The notes: a model not told the origin generated them from the sequence alone. A stretch of 64,000 bases of DNA from Bigelowiella natans CCMP2755 (GCA_000320545.1 ADNK01000436.1:24587-88586), one strand, 5' to 3'. Shown: positions 48,322 to 61,522, numbered from the stretch's first letter. Numbers and translations are program-made.

Positions 48322-49179
48322 ATGGTGATGGTGATGGTGATGGTGGTTGAGGTGTTGTGGTGGCGGTGTAGGTTGGCGGTGTCTTCTTTCTTGCTTATAT
48401 ACTCTTGTAGTTTTGATGCTCAAATCATCATCATCATCATCATCATCATCCTCACTATCATCATCGCCATTACCATCATTCTCACAGGTACAGGCGGAGC
48501 TTGAGAGCCTAAGGCGCCGCAAAGGCCAGAAAGAGGACGCAACGGCAGAGGTAGCATACAATGTATGGTGCGGCCAACAACTGGTCTTGCCCGGATTTTC
48601 CTGACATTCCCCCTCCTTCATACAAGATCGTGTTTATCCTTTATCATCATACAACGCTTTCTAATACTACTGCTGAGCCCTACTACTACTCATGACCTGG
48701 AAATGATTTTTTATTATTAAAAAAAAAGGCCGTCGAGTCGGTACGCGAGGAGTTGGGCATTGAAATCTCGCGGCTCAAGGGAAACATGAGCGACAAGGAG
48801 ATGCAGGTTTGTAGTTGTTCGCTGCCCATGCTGATTGGGGAGTGGTAAGGGAGGGGGGCCCTAGCGACGCGCTATATGTGAACGTATGTGTGCGTGCGTG
48901 CGTGCGTGCGTGCGTGCATTCGCGACAACATATCGTCGTTTTAAACAACTGTCCTGTCCCATCTCTCATCGGTCATGGCACTGGCAGCTCGCCAAAGCAA
49001 GAGAAGAGCTCGCAGAGTGCCAAAACCGACTGGATGAGACAGCGCGTCAGGCCGACGAGTCCCAAAAGGCCGAGAAGGTCCGGAAATGTTTGTGAGGGGG
49101 TAGGCAAGTAAGAGCGGAGGGGGGGAAAGAGAAGTAAATCGCAGCAGAAGAAACGCCGTTCGATCCTTTGTATATGATT

Positions 49180-49213
<34 letters not shown>

Positions 49214-49343
49214 GTATATATAATACCATGTACGAACAAACAGCTAGCGAGAAAGAAGGCGACGAGCGATTCTTCACTCTTGGAGTCCCAGAAGGAGGCC
49301 TTAGAGAAGAGAATTAAGGTGAATGCATATCTGCCTTTTATTA

Positions 49344-49374
<31 letters not shown>

Positions 49375-49443
49375 GGCTTCTTTGATGATACCAGCAGTGC
49401 TGATGGCAACGATTATCTCATTCATTAATTTCTTTTCTGAACG

Positions 49444-49507
<64 letters not shown>

Positions 49508-49680
49508 CTTTGTATATATCACTGTGTAGATTCTAGAGGAGAAGAATAAGGGGTTGGAAGATACACTAGCTGGGAGAGGCGCGGATGTGCTAAATGAAGC
49601 GCTCAAGAAGGAGCTTGAGGCTGCTAAGGTTGAATGAGAATTGTGATGATGGTGATAATGCTGATAATGGTGATGATAAT

Positions 49681-49745
<65 letters not shown>

Positions 49746-49779
49746 TTCTATAATTTTTTTGAAAAGATAAATAAATGTA

Positions 49780-49815
<36 letters not shown>

Positions 49816-50425
49816 ATATATGCAATCAATATATATTGTGTGCAAATTACATACACGCACACTGTACATGCTGACTGGCTCTCTTCCGACTGATATTGCA
49901 GAATGAAATTGAAAAGCGCCAGAAGACATTAGCCGGCCTTGACATGTAAAAACTAACCTGCGATCTTGCTCTTCCTCTGCTGATGTGACGAGTGGGCATT
50001 TCAAATGCGACTAGATTTGCATATACCCGTCCTGATGCCGCCACAACCATGTAGGTACATGAAGGACATGACAGAGAAGAAGGATCTGGAACTCAAGCAG
50101 TGCAAGCAGAATATCGCAAAGTCTCCATATTCAAAAGATTTATATATAAATATATACATATCTACACATATATGTATTTACATATATCATTTATTTGTAT
50201 TTGTGTGTTGTGTGTGAGCGTGTGTACGTCGTATACATTATTGTGAGTATGAAAAGAAGACAGAAAGGGTTACATGCGGCCTCGAACCCTTCCCCTCCCC
50301 CCAATGAGGGTGGAGCTTTGCACTGTCGCTAGATTCCCCCCCATCAGTACAGAAGATGAGACAAAACCACGATTTCTGCCCCCCTCTCCCAGGATTGTAT
50401 TTGTATAGAGAGAGAAGAGAGAAAG

Positions 50426-50464
<39 letters not shown>

Positions 50465-51359
50465 GAGAGATTGAAACAACTGTCCTCTCATTTCATCTCA
50501 TCTTGAAAGTTCTCAAAATTTGCCGTTGTGAGTGACTGCTGTTCTGATGACTGTTTGCACTCCTCTGCCTCGTGCTTTCGAATTTGTTTACCGATTTTGC
50601 TGCCTTGTGTGACCGGTGTAGTATCAAACGCGATTTCGAGAAGGAAAGGGCCCAGTGGAAAAGCGAAGAAAAGCTGAAGGAAGAGCACATAAAAAAACTC
50701 AAGGTAATGGGGTCATGAGGACGGTGCTGATGATGGCGATGTTAATGATGTCAACTTCTTAACTTCTCCGTCGTTGGAAACAGCAACCCAGAGCGCTGCA
50801 TCTGCTCTCCCCTCGCGAGGGCGGGACAACATGAATGATCATTCCTCGTTGCTATTAGCTTATTGTTATTTCCTTCTTCTTCTTCTCCTTCTTCGCCTTC
50901 TCTTCATTCACCTGCGATCCTTTCCCACAGGACATGGTTCAGAAAGCCGAGAAGAACAACGAAGACGGCGAGGAGACTTTCGAAGACATTTTGCGAGAGG
51001 AAATGCGAGTGATGAAGGCAGCCTTCGAGCTAAAAATGAGCAACCTTCGCGAGGAGCTTGCGCAGAAATCCATCGCTTGCTCTAGAGAGGTTCTTTCAGT
51101 CACACAGCCAGACTCACCAACCAAACGACCATTTTCACACAGAAAGACACCCACATCAAAGAAAACCACTGTTGCATTCAGAGCTGAAGCAAGTACAACA
51201 CACAGAATGTCATCATCTCCATTCCTCCTTCTTTTCTGTTTCCTATGCACCATGTAGGTGAGACTTTTAAAATCGGAGCTCGAGTCGGAACGAAGAACGT
51301 CTTCATCCCTCACATCAAAATTGAAGGCCTTTGAAGCCTCGGCTGATTCAAAAAAGTAG
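45913..51359 (+). CDS. Coiled-coil protein, unknown family (C)
   Basis: Seventeen exons join in frame: 45913-45925, 46113-46351, 46479-46685, 47080-47208, 47503-47559, 47697-47897, 48118-48249, 48488-48550, 48729-48806, 48988-49077, 49244-49318, 49530-49628, 49902-49945, 50055-50120, 50622-50703, 50931-51089, 51258-51359; 611 residues. The 13-bp first exon supplies MSAK. Residues about 5-150 look globular or mixed (VLVTTEFLGFRAPNKDVLHD), then SRLPAFLEIVDQLLALQR. From about residue 280 the protein is continuous Lys/Glu/Leu-rich coiled coil (for example LAKAREELAECQNRLDETAR) with one Ser-rich break. No motor, zinc or nucleotide-binding motif is visible. A cytoskeletal or ciliary structural part is possible but not shown. 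Almost all exons are whole codons in phase 0. Confidence 0.75.
47578..47613. repeat. (TA)n microsatellite
   Basis: Alternating TA run in an intron of coiled-coil gene C. Confidence 0.9.
49443..49502. repeat. Compound (CT)n(TA)n microsatellite
   Basis: CT run directly followed by TA run, ending 28 bp upstream of the exon at 49530. Confidence 0.95.
49682..49744. repeat. Compound (CT)n(CA)n microsatellite
   Basis: CT run directly followed by CA run in the next intron of coiled-coil gene C; a TA run follows at about 49781-49812. Confidence 0.95.
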
Positions 51360-51839
51360 TGTAAGCGCTATTTTATGAGCACGGGGAAATTGATTCCCAT
51401 GGATTTGCACGTGATTAAATCGCAGGCAAACTGAGATTCTGGTTAGATATGCGAGAGAACATGATGCTACTCTGACGCGTGACGTCGTTTGGTTAATAAC
51501 AGTGATTGCCGAATGAAATGGCGCAGGTGCGCTTCATGCAAGCAATGTCATCGCACGTTTTAGCCTGTGTCAAGCCACACAAACTGTCGTTGTTACCGCA
51601 AGCATTGCATATCCAAATGGGCCGCGATCCCATGCTAGCATGGTAGCATGCATGCACGTGCACATCTATGTGTGCGTTAACAACAGCTCTTAATGTGATG
51701 TGTTTTTACAAAGGCAAATGATACATTATAACATAATGATGAACATATTATGAAAATAGCTAATATAGCCTCGCTCGCTCAGTCATTGTGATAATTGTGC
51801 CATATCTGGCATACGTCTATGAAAAGGGGACGTCCGTTG
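51360..51839. other. Tail-to-tail spacer, palindromic words
   Basis: Between coiled-coil gene C and the kinase/ankyrin gene. No exon. Rich in GCATGC and CTAGCATG-type words (about 51480-51700), resembling spacers at 24.2 kb and 34.1 kb. Confidence 0.55.
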
Positions 51840-53642
51840 CTAATGTATGGCTGCCGCGTACTCCTTCTCGACAGAAACGAGTTTATTGTAGATTTGGCGC
51901 GTCTCCTCACGAATAGCCGCCATCGATTCAGGATCTGTGCTTGTCGGCATCTGGACATTCCCCCTGATTGATGTATCTGCAGTGAGAATTTGGAACACCT
52001 GCTTCCCGCCCCCCATAGCCACTCATATTAGCTAATAAGTGGTACGGTGACTAACGAACAAAAATCATCCTGTGGTACTCCAGCAGCAGTATTAGCAGAG
52101 TAGCAGCAGACGCCGCACGACAAGGCGTCGAAGAACATCCATGCATATATGATGATACCGTATCTTGAGCTTTAGAAGGCATCTCCTCAGCTCCATCTCC
52201 ACGTCACGGGCGGAGGGACGCTTCGAAGGGTCAAGTGCGAATAGTTTCCTCCAAATCGCCAACGCACGCCCCATCCTCTTCTCAATGAGCAGCTCGCGGA
52301 TCTGCCGAGGGATAAGCTCACCTGCCGTCACCCGTTGGATGAGGGACCCGGTGTTCTGGAGAAGGAGGGGGGCGGGGGGGTGAGTGAGGAAGGGGGGAGG
52401 AGGAGGAAGGTTAGAAAGGATGGCAAAGCAGAAAATTGCCTATTCGTCGCTCTTCTAATATGGTGGCTCATCGGAGTCATGCACGATGAGGATGATGATG
52501 ATGATGGTGATGACGACCAGATTCTGCTCCTGCTCCTTCGCGATTAGGTAGCTTTGGATGTCAGTGAAGCCTTTCTCCTCGGACCAGGCGCGTGGCGTTT
52601 TTCCATAAAAGTCCTTTGCGTCAAGCCGCGCCCCTCCCTTTTCAACGAACAGTTTTACCATTGCTAGTCGGTCGTTGAAGCACGCCCAGATTAACGGTGT
52701 CGCTCCTTTCAGAAGAGTATAATGCAGGAAGAGAGCGGGGGCAGGAGAAGGAGGAGGAATGAAAATTAAAATTCAGTAGTTGAACAGACTGACGCCAGGC
52801 AATAACGATAATGACGATATTGATGATAATGATGATGACGACGGCGGTAATGTCTGTGGTTGTGGTGGTGTTGGCGGCGGTGGTAGTGAATATGACATGA
52901 TTAAGATGCAATAAGAGGATGAAGATAAAAAGAGGGCCCATGGTGGCTTCTCTCCATTCTTTTTCCTTTCACTTCCTTTACCGCTGCTCAGGCTCCCGAC
53001 AGCCTCGACGTTCGCCTTCGATTTGATGAGGAGCTGTGCAGCCTCCAATCTGTTCTGTAGGATAGGCTCGAAAAGGGGCGTGTAGCCAAGTGAGTTCTGT
53101 GCCTCAATATCAGCCTTCCGGTCAAGAAGATACTGCACGATTCCGATGTGACCTCTGTGCGACGCCGCATGCAGGGCCGTGGAGTTGCCCTGGTCGGGGT
53201 TTTTCGCTCGAAGATCTGGAAATACGCGCGAACACTGCGTCTCCTCCTTCCGGTCCTCCTTGGCGTCGTTGTTGTCGTCGTCATCATTGCTACCGCCATT
53301 CTTTTTCTCTATCATCACCCTCTCCCTCCTACCCTTTTGCTTGACCGGAAGGCCCTTCTCAAGAAGGGCTCGCGTTTCGTCAAATTTTCCTTTGAGGCAG
53401 TAGTCCCACAGTAAACGATCGACATCGGAAAACTCCTGAGAAATTGGGAAGGAGGGAAAGGCGGAGAGGGTGGGGGGGAGTTACGGTTAGGGTTCTGCCA
53501 ATGTCTGGGTGAGTGTGTGCTATGCTCCCTTCGAAATGATAAAAAACGGCTCTCATTAGCCCTGAAGAAGCTAGACAACACCTAAAATAAGGCTCTTACT
53601 TTTCCACGTTATTCCCTTTCAACTGAAACTCTCTTTGCCGGC

Positions 53643-53682
<40 letters not shown>

Positions 53683-56035
53683 CTCTCTCTCCCTCTCTTC
53701 CCCCCCCCCTACTCACATTCCCCCTCCCTTCCTTCTTCTGTACCCTCGCGACAAGATACTCTACAACGTCGTCGAGCCCCTTCGCCTCTGCCCACATACG
53801 CGCAGAGTTTTTTTTGTCATCCTTTGCATAGACGTCTGCGTGGCCCTCCTCCACAAGCACGCGCACTAGCCCCAGCCTTCGTTTTCCCTTATTCCATATG
53901 GCGCAGATAAGGGGAGTGGCAAGGTTGAGATCGCGGGCGTTGACATCGGCCCCTTGCTGAATGAGCCAGCGAGCCACCTCGACGCTGTGGTTTTTTGCTG
54001 CTTCAAAGAGAGGGGTATGGCATTGACGGTCCTTTGCCTCCAACCGCGCGCCCTTTTCAACCAGGTACCGAACGATGGCTTTTTAAGAATTTGCGGGAGA
54101 GGGAGGAGGGGTGAGGGGGAAAAGGGGGGGGGGTAATTGAGAAGCAGGAATACCGTTTGTTCACCGATGTGTACAGATGTGCGTGTGCGTGTGCGCGTGC
54201 GTGCGTGCGTGTGGAAAAGGTATTTATGCTACGTTGTGGTGGATGCTGCTTGCTTCGAAGTACCGAGAAAGTTACGATGCGCAGCGACTTGTAGGAGCGA
54301 GATAAATCTGATATGAGAGAGGACGAGACGTATTGCTGTTGTTGTTGATGATGTTGATCTTGACGTTGATAATGATAGTCATGAGACTTCGTGATGCATT
54401 GATTACCCTTTCTCAGCGTCACGGGCATTCACAAGTCTGAGGAGGGAGCTTTCCTCCTCAACCTCCTCCAACAACCTCTTCATCTCTGCCAGATTTCCGG
54501 TCGCGCAAGCTTTGAAGATCTCACGCTCATCGTGTGTGAGAGGCTGAAGATGTGCGTCAGCGGGATGAGAAATAGTAGTTTATAATAAATAAATAAATAA
54601 ATATATATATATATATATACCTGATTTATCTGCTAATGTGTGTTGGTGTGCGTACATCGTAACAGTAACATCCTTCGTTCCTCCTCATCCTCGCCCCCCC
54701 CCCCTCCTAGTTCTCACGTTCTATCTATCTATCTATCTATCTATCATCATCGTGGTACCCTAGCGCTTTCCGGGCTTGGCCTTCTATCTTTGCCGACTAC
54801 ATCACGCTGCACCTCCATGGTCATCACGTTCACCGGGTCAAACGAGGAGGATGGGCCGAACGAGGGGGGGGCTTGACTGGAGGAGGTGGTATCGATATAA
54901 GGAAAGACCTCTTCACTATCTTCGTAGTTCTTGGTAGAGGGGGGGGCATCGCCATCCATATCCTCGTAACGAGCGCCGGGAGCGTCGCCATCCATGTTCT
55001 CGTAATTAACGCCGTTGAAGTCTTCTTCACAATCCTCGAAGTTCTCGGTAGAGGCGGGAGCGTCGCCATCCATGTCCTCGTAATGAACGCCGTTGAAGTC
55101 TTCTTCACAATCCTCGAAGTTCTCGGTAGAGGCGGGAGCGTCGCCATCCATGTCCTTGGAATATTTGCTGGCGTCGTTGTTGTCCAGGGCGTTGTTCTCC
55201 CCCCCACTCTGCGACATCGTATCGGAATCGACGCGCTCTATACCGTCGCCTTCGCCTTTGCGCTCATCCTTTCCCTCCTCACCAGAGCTCTCGGAATAAG
55301 ATGATGATACTGCTTTCGGCCTCTGCGCTTCTTCTTCTTCTTCTTCTTTTCTTTTTCCTTTTTCTTCATCCTCCGTCCCTTCCCCCTCTGGGGAAGAGTC
55401 GGTGGCGGAGCTCGAGTTCCCCCTTTGGAAGGGGACGACGTCATCAACGTCGTGTGCTTCATATTTGGATTTACTCCGCAATTGCTGGAGAACGTCGCAT
55501 CCCTTTCCATCAAGCATAGATTCGCAAACCTAATCGGTGGCGGCGGGAAGAGAGTTTTTGTGTGGAGGTTAATGCTGATGCGTATAAAATCAAGGCCGCG
55601 ACATTTATCTTGCCGCATTGATTTTTTGGATGTGGGACAATAAGTCCAAAATGATGAGGATGATGATGATGATGCATTCTTCGATCTCCCCTTCCGCACA
55701 AAAAGAACGGGCTTGCCAGTGGACACGCCAAGGAAGAGCGGTAAATGAGAATGATAAATGAGTCATCCATGTCCGGCTCATGCAACCGACAAATCCATAT
55801 CGAAAATTGTTTGTTGTTGGTGGAGATACATGCGCCGCGCTTTGTCATGCGTATGTACTCAAAAACAGCGACTGAAGTGGCAACACCGATGAGTAGCTAC
55901 TTCTACTATTTAGGCTCTTCTTCCTACCTCACAGAACGTAATGCCCATGCTCCAAACGTCGCTCTTGGTCGAGAAACGACGAGATGATATTACCTTTGGA
56001 TATAGTCGCAGCAACAGGAGAGAGAAGAGAGAGAA

Positions 56036-56070
<35 letters not shown>

Positions 56071-56417
56071 GAAGAGAGAGAGAGGAAGAGAGAGAGAGGA
56101 AGAGAGAGAGAGGAAGAGAGAGAGAGGAAGAGAGAGAGAGGAAGAGGGGGGGGGGGACAGAAAATGAGGATAAGGGTGAAATAGGATCAGAATCGAGATA
56201 ACATCATCACTTTTCTTCTATCGAAAGTCGGTAAAAGCATCATTTTAGACAGCCCTCAAAAGTCACACCTCTGGAGGTTGCGAATACGGAGTGATCCCCC
56301 CTTCGGACACATCCAACACAAGCGAATCGACCTAAATCATAGGGGGGGCGTGGAGGCGCAAGAGATGAGATTCCCGTCTCATTTCCTCTAATTCTTCACA
56401 CATGCATGTAAATATTG

Positions 56418-56456
<39 letters not shown>

Positions 56457-57681
56457 ATGTGAGCCCACTCCCCCTCCTTAAAACTAGCAGCACACCAGCA
56501 CCTTCTTATCGGGGAGGACACGAGCTAAGTCAAAGTCCGTGATGAGAACCCTTTGCTCATGAAAGAGCACATTGCGTGCCGCGATGTCCCTATGGATGAT
56601 TCCGAGATCGTGCAAGTCCGCCACACCGGCGGATATCTGTATCATAGTTCGCAGGAGGAGGATGCAGAACTTGGAGAGAGGAGGAAAATGCAGGACAAGG
56701 GGGAAGAAGGAGAAGGAGGAGGGGGAGGGTGGGGGAAGGGGGAGGAGCTTATTATGGACATCGTCTTTGGCGGTTGCAAAACTGTTTTCGCCTGTACTTA
56801 GTCAATTACTTCCCCTTCTTCCACAATTCTATACTCGGGATTGTGTTTTCTTGTTCGTGGTTGCAAATCAGTGATACACAGCAAAAGTATGACTACAGCA
56901 ACATAACACTCACCTCTTCTTGGTCCGCCCCGTGCCAACCCCCCAACCCCCCCGGGCTCCCCCGGACCACCCCCCCCCCCCCCCCCTTCGCGGCCTTCTT
57001 GGCCTTCTTGTAGGACCTCTTGAGGGCGAAGAGCAGTCACCAGTAATGTGCGAAGGGTAGTCGCAGTAGGAGTATCCTCCGCCATGGCCCTAGTAGAATG
57101 ATATTGATGTTGTTGGTGACGTTGTAGTGAACATGGTGATGATGATGATGACGACGATTATGAGGAGGACAGTAGTAGTAGTAGTAGTAGTAGTAGTAAT
57201 AGTAGTAGCTGTTACTTGTGATGTTCCATGGCCGCCTTTTTCCTCCTTTCTTCTGGGTCCTAGCGCCAGGGCGCGCAGGACGACGAGATAGCTGCACATG
57301 CGCTCCCAGGCCACGCTGTCTTTCCATTTCTGTGTGAGATACGAGGAAGGAAGAGGAGGAGGAATAGGAGGGGAGAACACATGACAGTGATGGTGATGAA
57401 GATGGTATAGTTGACGCTATGAAATATCTAAAACAATGATATTTTCATGCTGGTGAAGAACTCGCCCCCCCCCCCCCCCCCATCCCCTACTTACCTTAAG
57501 CGCGAGGTAGGAGCCACGGTACTGCACCATAATGACCTGCTTGTACTTTCCCTGTCTTGTCACGCCACCGTGTATTTCGAGCTCATCGTAGTTAATGAGG
57601 AGGTCTGGAAACAGTGCTTTGGACGCCCAAGATCGGAATCTCTGTGAGTTCCAAAGGTTCTCCTCTTTCGCTTTCAATACA

Positions 57682-57734
<53 letters not shown>

Positions 57735-58299
57735 GGCTTTTGAGCTGCATTGAATACCCACCTATAGTAGAATGTGATAATATAATACCCTCGTAGTAAA
57801 TCTAGCACGGCAAAACGACGATGACGACTTAAGACAATTCTCCTGAGCACCACTTACGTTGGCCTTTTTCTTCCTGGTTGGCTGCCTTCGCCGCTTTGTC
57901 AAGCTTCGTCCGAAGAGCGCTCATCTCGCCGTTCCACTTCGCAACCTCGCGGATGTAGGAGCTCATTTCGAATGACACACCGTGGCTACAGGAGGAGCAG
58001 CACCAAAACCAAATGCATCGGTGGATGGTCATCAATGTATGCATATTCTCAAAATAGTCAATTTGTTAGAACCCAGCTCATCTCTCTTATTTTTAATAAC
58101 AGAATCATATATGCTGTTGCTGCTGCTGCTGCTGCTGTGCGTGCGTGCATGCAACGCAACAACACATCGCACACAGTGCGACATATTGCTTCTTCGCACT
58201 TGTCGCGGTCGAGTTTGAAATAGCGTCGTATGTCATCGATATAGCTTGAGAAGCCTGCGGCCGCCACCTAAATGTGATAATTGATTATTTAGAGCGATG

Positions 58300-58341
<42 letters not shown>

Positions 58342-59377
58342 TATTATCTGCTAAACCCCATCCTCAGCTGCGAAAGAAGATCCCTCCTCTCCCACCTCCT
58401 TCTCGCCTCACTTTAAGGCAAGGGGAAGATATCTCCCTATCGTCGTAATCCCCATCAAGATCATCATCATCATCATCATCATCATGATCATCATATTTAT
58501 CAGCGCCACGAGCAGAACCTTTTTCGCATCCAGATCGACGAAGTTTGCACCCTCCCTGTCTGCTGTACTGGCTGCTTTGCTGGCTGCTTTGGTGTGAGCC
58601 TCCAATACTAGTCTGAACATACGCGCATCATGATCGATGAAGACCTCGTTGAGACCCTGCGTAGATATAGGCCGACGGAAGGATAGAAGAGCGGGAGGGG
58701 GGGGGGAGGATTGCTTGTAAATCACAGAGTTCTCCAGTCCACACACGGAAATAATAATGATGATGAGAACATTGACGGCAATGATAGCAGCGATGATGAT
58801 AACAATGGCGTTTGTAGCACGCACGCAACTGCTGTTAGTGCTGGTGGGAACAACAAGCTGCACACCTGCCAGTAGGCCCCCCTTGCAAGAAAATCCGTCG
58901 AATCGTTGTTGGCGCTCTTGTCCATCGGTCTTAGTTTTCGGGCAAGGAAAAGGGAAAAGCGGGGAGGGGAGGGGAGAGAGAGGGAAAGAGTGAAATTTCA
59001 AAAATGGTAGGGAGACGGCGCGGGTGACATATTCTAGTTCTAATCGAGGAAACGTTAAAGAAAAGGATATTATTTTGTCTTTTCTCCCCCTTCTCACTTG
59101 CATTGAACTCCAATTCTCTCCTCTCTCTCCCCCTCTCCCTCCTTCGCCTCTTTGCCTTTCACCTTGGGTCGAAAATAGCTCCAAGAAGGGTGTAAGGGTG
59201 GGAGAGGAATGGGCCTACCTTTGCCTGCACAGTTATTTAGCTTTAAATATATGGCCATGAGTCAACAGATTTATTTATGCGTGTGTGTGTGTGCGGCCTC
59301 ATTGATTTCCCTTTCTGGAGCGCGCGTATTTTATGTACTACCCCCCCCCTCCCCCCCTCGCACGAAACACGCACACA

Positions 59378-59446
<69 letters not shown>

Positions 59447-60876
59447 CTGAATGATCTTCCCAAGGCAATTGAAAGTGGCTATAGCCTCGGGGTCAATAAG
59501 CGGCGTCGATATCACACCCGCCCCCTCCAGGAGCCGCAGAAACGCAGGGATGCTCTCGAAGTACTGTTCGGGCCTTCTCCTCTTCTTGCCCCTCCGCCTT
59601 CGGTTCTGCTCCCGTATCTTCATCTTCCTATGGAACCGGTATCCTCGGGCCGTGCACTCCAGCCAGACGGTGCGGATGGCGTAGCGGTTTCCTTGCAGAT
59701 CGTAGATGACCTGCTTCTGCGACAGAGCATCCTTTTCCTCCATCTTGTGGAGGTACCGCAGGGCGAAGGTGCCGGAGAGGCGGGCCGACAGCTTCACGGC
59801 GAACAAGCCGTTGCGCGCGCTCGCGCGCGTATATCTGGCAGTTTAGTGTTATATGCTGTGTTTCGTGGGGGTGGTAAATAACGATAGCGGCGCTGATGGT
59901 TGGAAAGCAATGTGATAGCATTTCAGGGAGAGGGAGGAGAAGACGTGCTAGCCATCGCATCCATCTCCTCTCTCTCCCTCTCCCTCTCTCTCTGCGTGTG
60001 TGTGTTTGTGTATGTGCGTGTGTGTCTGCAGCATCATATAAAGTAAAAACGCGTGCATATGTGTGAGTTACGCTACCCCCCTTCCCCTCGCCTCCCTCCC
60101 TCCTACTCCCCTCTGGCTGCTCACTTGTGGTTGAAAAGATGCTCGAGGTGCGAAGTGTTGTCATGAAGATGCAGCCACGGCTGGACGAAGGCGCGGGGGG
60201 CTCGGGGCGGGCGAGCGATCATCGGGTAGATGTGGCTTGCGAGGCGCTCGAACGGCCCGAAAAGGCGCAGAAGTCGCGCAAAGCTCTGTACGGTGATCTG
60301 GTCTACATGGCCTAGGATCATGCTGAAAAACCTCGATTCGTGGATTTCGTATATCAGCTCGCGCTTCTTTATCTGGTAGAACTCCGACTTCGACTTTCTG
60401 ATCTGCTGAATGCTGAGGCCTGTTGTAACAGTATCATTTTGCCGGGGTGGCGGGGAGGGGGGGGGGGGAAGGGGTTCGACGTTGGTCTCTGTGTCGTTGT
60501 GGTGATGGGGAGGATACGAGGGGGCAGGTGAGGGGGGGGGGGCGGGGCGGACGACTCTCCTCCTTACACCCCCCCCTCTTTCTCTCCTACTATTGGTATG
60601 GAGGGATTGTTGAAGCAGAAGATAGGGAGGCGGACATGTGGGCGTTTTGTTCTTCTTCTTACCCCATCTTGCCTCAATCGCCTGGTTGTAGTCCAGCAAG
60701 CTGTGGAGCAGCGTGGTCACGAAGCGTGTCTTTGCCACGGTCACGACAGAAGGACCGAAGTGCACCTCCCAGAAGATCAGGGCGTGATTTACCTGAGGCA
60801 TGGCATTCACAAGGGAATATTTATCGTATGTGCATGTAATATAATATCATAGAGAGAGTATGAGGGTGGGGGTAAT

Positions 60877-60915
<39 letters not shown>

Positions 60916-60946
60916 TATCATCATATAACGAGAGCCCGCGACTATT

Positions 60947-60978
<32 letters not shown>

Positions 60979-61522
60979 AATCATGCGAGGGAATAATCAT
61001 ACACTGCTGGTCTACTATCGCTACCACAATCACCACCACAACAACAACGACAAGCGGAAGCGGAAGCAGAACCAGAAATGACACCTTTGCCTTCTTCTTC
61101 CGGTCTTTGCGCTCCTTGTGTTCGTTGAGATAGCTTGAGCTCTTCTCTTCCCTCCCTCTTGACCGTCGACCTAGTGTCCCTCTCTCCTCCCTGCCTCTTC
61201 GGCCTCTCCTTACCCCTCCCCCTCCCCCTCTTCCCCGCGCACAAGCACATGCACATTTTGACCAAAAGGGTCAGAACGGTGATGAGGAAGAGGACGCCGA
61301 AGAGGAGGATTGATGACAAGTCCACCGACACCCACTCCAGCAGCGTCGAGGGGAGCGTGTAGAGCTCTCGCAGCGTCGCGAAAGATAGGGTGGGGACTGT
61401 GTCAGGGAACAGTATGTTCAACGGGCTGGAGTTCGTCGGGAGAGTGGGGAGCGGGGAGGAGGAGGGAGGAGATGTGGCAGTGAGAAGTTAGAAAGAAGCA
61501 ATGCGTTTTTACTCCACGCACA

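Larger units (their letters stand above)
52518..55529 (-). other. Acidic-repeat plus ankyrin-repeat block inside the kinase domain
   Basis: Exons 55529-54759 (257 codons, acidic), 54543-54407, 54078-53717, 53435-52982 and 52705-52518. Ankyrin signatures: CHTPLFEAAKNHSVEVARWL with IQQGADVNARD, then NSTALHAASHRGHIGIVQYL, then TPLIWACFNDRLAMVKLFVE. At least five ankyrin repeats can be counted. The join between 54407 and 54078 is off by phase and lacks one TPLH half-repeat; a 20-bp exon near 54255 would restore phase but not the motif. The block starts and ends in phase 0, exactly between kinase helix F (exon 55993-55928) and helix G (exon 52355-52137). Confidence 0.7.

Noticed and set aside
54873-55304. 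Plus-strand frame with repeated blocks opposite the acidic exon
   Set aside because: It is the antisense of the 78-bp tandem repeats; the minus frame is in phase with flanking exons.
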